Origin: SFWF01 sp045587065
GTDB taxonomy: Bacteria > Bacillota > Clostridia > Oscillospirales > Acutalibacteraceae
Length of the DNA: 9,585 nucleotides
Reading direction: 5' to 3'
Assembly: GCA_045587065.1 (NCBI GenBank)
Contig: JAZNBQ010000033.1
Span: 1-9,585 of the forward strand
Positions 6,145 to 9,585 of the stretch are shown piece by piece. The notes beneath the pieces were generated by a model, which worked only from the letters and a program-made list of their open reading frames with translations, was not told the origin of the DNA and did not search any database. Position 1 is the first letter of the stretch; every line of letters begins with the position of its first letter. The translations under genes and the position numbers were made by a program.

Positions 6145-6756
6145 TTACTCCATTTCACAAAAAGCTCGTAAAATATTAAGTCCCACTTCTCCGCTTTTTT
6201 CAGGGTGGAACTGGCAGCCCATTATGTTACCCTTTTGAACTGCAGCGGTAATTTGTTTGCCATATTCTGCAGTTGCTATTACACTGTCAGAACATTCATC
6301 TGCATAAAAAGAATGGACAAAATAAACACAGTCGTTATTTTTTATATATTTAAACAAACCACTTTCACGTGTAAAATGTAACGCATTCCAACCGATATGC
6401 GGAATTTTAAGATTAGCAGGTATATTGTCTTCCATAGGAACAATGTTTCCTTTTAAAAGACCCAAACCATTATGACAACCATATTCATAACTTTTTTCAA
6501 AAAGCATCTGCATACCGAGGCAAATTCCCATTAAATTTTTTCCCTTAGCAACCTCGTCTATAATAACCTTATCAAGTCCGCTTTCTTTAAGTTTCTTAGC
6601 AGCGTCTTCAAATGCGCCAACGCCAGGAAGAATAATGCGATCGGAAGATTTTATAACTTCTGCATCTCCAGTAACAATAATGTCTGCTCCTATTTTTTTA
6701 AAAGAAGAAATGAGTGAAAACAGGTTGCCTACACCATAATCAACTATTGCTATCAT
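6145..6756 (-). CDS. hisH: Imidazole glycerol phosphate synthase, glutaminase subunit
   Basis: HisH is a class I (triad) glutamine amidotransferase that releases ammonia from glutamine and passes it through the HisF barrel. The 203-residue protein has the oxyanion-loop segment ILPGVGAF (42-49), the nucleophile C79 in GICLGMQ, and the other triad residues H184 and E186 in QFHPEKSG. Length and motifs are normal for the family. The ATG overlaps the hisB stop by four bases (ATGA). Only a modest AAAGGG site lies upstream, so coupling to hisB translation is likely. Confidence 0.97.
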   Translation of the reverse strand: MIAIVDYGVGNLFSLISSFKKIGADIIVTGDAEVIKSSDRIILPGVGAFEDAAKKLKESGLDKVIIDEVAKGKNLMGICLGMQMLFEKSYEYGCHNGLGLLKGNIVPMEDNIPANLKIPHIGWNALHFTRESGLFKYIKNNDCVYFVHSFYADECSDSVIATAEYGKQITAAVQKGNIMGCQFHPEKSGEVGLNILRAFCEME

Positions 6757-7343
6757 GCTATAACACCCTTTGTCGACGGTATTTCATTTGCAAATGCTTT
6801 ATCTATACTTACTGCAGTGCGAAGTGTTCTGGCAATAGATTTAAAGCATCCCTCGATTATATGATGTGAATTCTCACCTGCAAATTTTACCATATGGGTT
6901 GTGATTCCGGAATTATATGCAAAAGCATCCCAGAACTCTTTGTTTAACTCGGTATCAAAATCGCCAACCTTTTCAGTAGGCATTTCTACCTCATAATAAC
7001 AACCGCCTCTTCCAGAAATATCAACTGCAGTTAAAATTAAAGACTCATCCATAGGCAATGTGGTATCTCCATAACGAGTGATACCCATTTTATCACCTAA
7101 TGCTTCTTTAAAAGCCTGTCCCAAAGCAATTCCAATATCTTCAGTTGTGTGATGATAATCCACCTGAATATCTCCCACACATTTAACCTCTAAATTGAAA
7201 CGACCGTGACGAGCAAAAAGTGTTAGCATATGGTCTAAAAACGGACAACTTGTATCACAAGTAGATTTGCCACTGCCATCAAGTTCTAAAGTTAATTTTA
7301 TATCAGTTTCAGCCGTTTTTCTTATTACTTCTGCTTTTCTCAT
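6753..7343 (-). CDS. hisB: Imidazoleglycerol-phosphate dehydratase
   Basis: HisB removes water from imidazole glycerol phosphate to give imidazole acetol phosphate, using two Mn ions per site in a 24-mer. This is the monofunctional form (196 residues), without the N-terminal phosphatase domain of enterobacterial HisB; that activity is supplied by HisJ here. Metal-binding segments are FLDHML (35-40), ARHG (H46), DYHHTTEDIG (H64, H65, E68) and SHHIIEG (H160, H161, E164). The usual TGIPFLDH reads TSCPFLDH, a mild variation outside the metal ligands. A strong AGGAG at 7 bases lies within the last codons of hisC, and a single base separates the two genes. Confidence 0.97.
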   Translation of the reverse strand: MRKAEVIRKTAETDIKLTLELDGSGKSTCDTSCPFLDHMLTLFARHGRFNLEVKCVGDIQVDYHHTTEDIGIALGQAFKEALGDKMGITRYGDTTLPMDESLILTAVDISGRGGCYYEVEMPTEKVGDFDTELNKEFWDAFAYNSGITTHMVKFAGENSHHIIEGCFKSIARTLRTAVSIDKAFANEIPSTKGVIA

Positions 7344-7344
7344 T

Positions 7345-8406
7345 CTAGTTCTCCTGTAAAATTTCAGTTATTGTTTCTATTAATTTTTGCATTTGCTCCA
7401 TAGTTCCAATAGTAATTCGATTATATTGACAGATTTTGTCCTTTGAGAAATGTCTTATAAGAACACCGCGTCTCTTCAGTTCCAAATAGAGCCTTTCTCC
7501 ATCAATCTTATTAGATTTTGCAAAAACGAAATTTGCTTTTGATGGCAAAACTTCAAAACCTAATTTTTCAAGTTTATTCACAGTCCATTGACGATTTTTA
7601 ATAATAGTTTTGCAGTTATTCATATAATAGCTGTTGTCCTGAAGCGCAGCCACACCTGCAGCTTCAGTCATTCGGTTTACATTGTATGGATTTGTGAAAT
7701 ATCTTATGGTATTAAGATCCGAAATAAGTTTTTCGTTACCTAATCCAAATCCCAGACGCGCACCTGCCATTGAACGTGATTTTGAAAATGTTTGTATTAC
7801 CAAAAGATTGTCATATACATCCACAAGACTTGCTACACTCTCAGCGCCAAAATCAACATATGCCTCATCAACAATAACAACATTATTAGGATTAGATTTA
7901 ACTATGTTTTCTATTTGCTCTAAGGAAAGTGCAATGCCTGTGGGCGCATTAGGATTTGCGATGACAATGGTTTTATTAATACCTATATAATCGTTAGGAT
8001 TAATGGTAAAGTCACTTTCAAGTGGTATTTCGTTAAAAGGAATATGATTAAGTTCAGCAAACACTGGATAAAAGCCATATGTTATATCAGGGAAAACAAT
8101 CGGAGTTTCTTCGTCTGAAAATGCCATAAATGCAAAGTTTAAAACCTCATCCGAACCATTTGTAACAATAACCTGGTTTGGTTTAACGTTGTAAATCTGA
8201 GCAATTTTTTCTCTGACACCTGTAACTTCCGGATCAGAATATAGTTGAAGTTTTCCACATTCTGAAAGCACCGCTTCTTTTACTGATTGGGAAGGTGGAA
8301 ATGGTGATTCATTAGTATTGAGCTTTATATACTGCTTATCCTTGGGTTGTTCTCCAGGAGTATAAGGTGTGAGACCAGACAACTTATTTGTTAAAAATCT
8401 ACTCAT
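7345..8406 (-). CDS. hisC: Histidinol-phosphate aminotransferase
   Basis: HisC is a PLP-dependent fold-type I aminotransferase that converts imidazole acetol phosphate and glutamate to histidinol phosphate and 2-oxoglutarate. The 353-residue protein has NPNAPTG (151-157), DEAY with the cofactor-contacting D180 and Y183, the Schiff-base lysine K209 in TFSKSRSMAGARLGF, and a C-terminal substrate-binding arginine in NRITIGT (330). The his-operon position separates it from related aromatic aminotransferases, though such enzymes may also act on aromatic substrates. The ATG shares one base with the hisD stop (TAATG), and GAGG lies 7 bases upstream. Confidence 0.97.
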   Translation of the reverse strand: MSRFLTNKLSGLTPYTPGEQPKDKQYIKLNTNESPFPPSQSVKEAVLSECGKLQLYSDPEVTGVREKIAQIYNVKPNQVIVTNGSDEVLNFAFMAFSDEETPIVFPDITYGFYPVFAELNHIPFNEIPLESDFTINPNDYIGINKTIVIANPNAPTGIALSLEQIENIVKSNPNNVVIVDEAYVDFGAESVASLVDVYDNLLVIQTFSKSRSMAGARLGFGLGNEKLISDLNTIRYFTNPYNVNRMTEAAGVAALQDNSYYMNNCKTIIKNRQWTVNKLEKLGFEVLPSKANFVFAKSNKIDGERLYLELKRRGVLIRHFSKDKICQYNRITIGTMEQMQKLIETITEILQEN

Positions 8407-9585
8407 TATTTATCCTCAAATCTGATTACTGCGCTTTTTGCATGTGCTTGTAATCCCTCTTTATTAGCAAAATATACCACCTTGTCCGCTACTTTTTCCA
8501 AAGCTTGGGCGGTGAAATATGTAAATTGTGATTTTTTCACAAAATCATCTACCGATAAAGGCGACGAAAATCGTGCCGTTCCGCTTGTGGGAAGTGTATG
8601 GTTAGGACCTGCGAAATAGTCCCCTAACGCTTCAGGACAATATCTTCCCATAAAAATGGAACCTGCATGCTTAATCTTATCAAGATAATCGAAAGGGTTA
8701 TCCACACAAAGTTCAAGGTGTTCAGGTGCAATTTCATTAGCAATATCTAATGCCAACATTAAATTGTTTTCTGCAACAATTATTTTACCATTATTATCTA
8801 TAGATGCCCTTGCAATTTCTGCCCTTGGTAATTGTGGTATTTGTCTTTCAAGTTCATCGCTTACCTTATTTGCAAACTCACTACTATCAGTAACAAGTAC
8901 TGCGCTTGCCATTTTATCGTGCTCAGCTTGGCTAAGCAAATCTGCTGCTACAAAAACGGGATTACTTTTAGAGTCGGCAACAACTAAAATCTCACTGGGA
9001 CCGGCAATCATATCAATAGACACTTTACCAAACACCTGTTTTTTAGCTTCTGCTACAAAAGCGTTACCCGGACCTACTATCTTATCAACCTTAGGAACAG
9101 TTTCAGTACCATAAGCAAGAGCAGCTATAGCCTGAGCTCCACCCACTTTAAATATACGGTCTACTCCTGCGATTTTGGCAGCGGCTAGTATCACCGGATT
9201 TACCTTGCCGTCTGCGGAAGGCGGTGTCACCATAACTATTTCATTACAACCTGCAATTTTAGCAGGTATACTATCCATAAGCACTGTTGATGGGTAGGCA
9301 GCTGTACCACCCGGAACATATAGTCCTACCTTTTCAATAGGCATCACTTTTTGTCCTGTAACAACGCCATCCTGTTCATTAATGATGAAACTATTTTTAA
9401 CCTGTTTTGAATGGAAGGTACGAATATTTACTGCGGCTTCTTTTATGATTTCGATAAATTTATCATCAACCAAAGAAAAAGCCTCGTCAATTTCCGTTTG
9501 CGATACTTCAAGGGATTTTAAAGAAACCTTATCAAATTTAAGGCTATACTCAAAAATCGCTTCATCTCCACGATTAATAACGTTG
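8406..9585 (-). CDS. hisD: Histidinol dehydrogenase (5' end outside the window)
   Basis: HisD oxidises histidinol to histidine in two NAD-dependent steps with a catalytic zinc. The frame stays open to the window edge, so 392 residues are visible, starting NVINRGDEAI. Comparing conserved positions with the 434-residue E. coli enzyme suggests about 38-40 N-terminal residues are missing. In visible-fragment numbering the zinc ligands are Q219 and H222 (SQAEHDK), D322 (LGDYFAGPNH) and H381 (QAHAKSA), with catalytic E288 and H289 in APEHLE. The glycine-rich VGPGNAFVAEAK and GPSEILVVAD segments are also intact. A TTG at 9471-9473 is not the start, since sequence upstream of it is still HisD-like (RGDEAIFEYSLKFD). 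It is the first visible gene of the his operon. Confidence 0.97.
   Translation of the reverse strand, partial: NVINRGDEAIFEYSLKFDKVSLKSLEVSQTEIDEAFSLVDDKFIEIIKEAAVNIRTFHSKQVKNSFIINEQDGVVTGQKVMPIEKVGLYVPGGTAAYPSTVLMDSIPAKIAGCNEIVMVTPPSADGKVNPVILAAAKIAGVDRIFKVGGAQAIAALAYGTETVPKVDKIVGPGNAFVAEAKKQVFGKVSIDMIAGPSEILVVADSKSNPVFVAADLLSQAEHDKMASAVLVTDSSEFANKVSDELERQIPQLPRAEIARASIDNNGKIIVAENNLMLALDIANEIAPEHLELCVDNPFDYLDKIKHAGSIFMGRYCPEALGDYFAGPNHTLPTSGTARFSSPLSVDDFVKKSQFTYFTAQALEKVADKVVYFANKEGLQAHAKSAVIRFEDK

Noticed and set aside
9471..9473. TTG as the start of hisD
   Set aside because: The translation upstream of it up to the window edge is still recognisable HisD sequence with no stop, so the gene simply continues beyond the window.

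Overview
The window looks like a chromosomal segment from a low-GC Bacillota, most likely a member of the class Clostridia. The reasons are AT-rich DNA, strong GGAGG-type ribosome-binding sites, clostridial-style protein sequences, a his operon that uses a PHP-type histidinol phosphatase (HisJ) and a fused HisIE, and an Ala/Lys/Asp-rich lipoprotein of a kind common in gut Clostridia. This is inference from sequence character; no rRNA or other taxonomic marker is present. All genes lie on the minus strand and coding density is very high. No gene-free stretch exceeds 300 bases; the longest is about 119 bases (1093-1211).

Region 1 (right side, 9585 down to 3270) is a histidine biosynthesis operon read right to left: hisD (5' end beyond the window), hisC, hisB, hisH, hisA, hisF, hisIE and hisJ. 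Junctions overlap by 1 or 4 bases or are separated by 1 to 7 bases, so this is one transcript with extensive translational coupling. The genes supply every step from phosphoribosyl-ATP to histidine. Only the first enzyme, ATP phosphoribosyltransferase (HisG, usually with HisZ in such organisms), is not seen, and it is expected just upstream of hisD outside the window. A perfect 13-bp hairpin (3226-3257) ends the operon.

Region 2 (3257 to 1212) is a single-gene unit encoding the excision-repair helicase UvrB. A good extended -10 promoter sits directly against the his terminator. The most natural start site, by ribosome-binding-site spacing and family alignment, falls on an ATA codon instead of ATG, which is the most unusual point in the window.

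Region 3 (1211 to 62) holds a gene for a secreted lipoprotein made of two related repeats of about 135-150 residues, with no function I can assign. It has its own near-consensus promoter, a short dyad at the predicted transcription start, and a strong terminator. Beyond that terminator, at the left edge, is what appears to be the first 14 codons of another exported protein.

Overall this is ordinary housekeeping sequence. I see no mobile element, CRISPR array, tRNA, rRNA, defence system or obvious novel multi-gene system.
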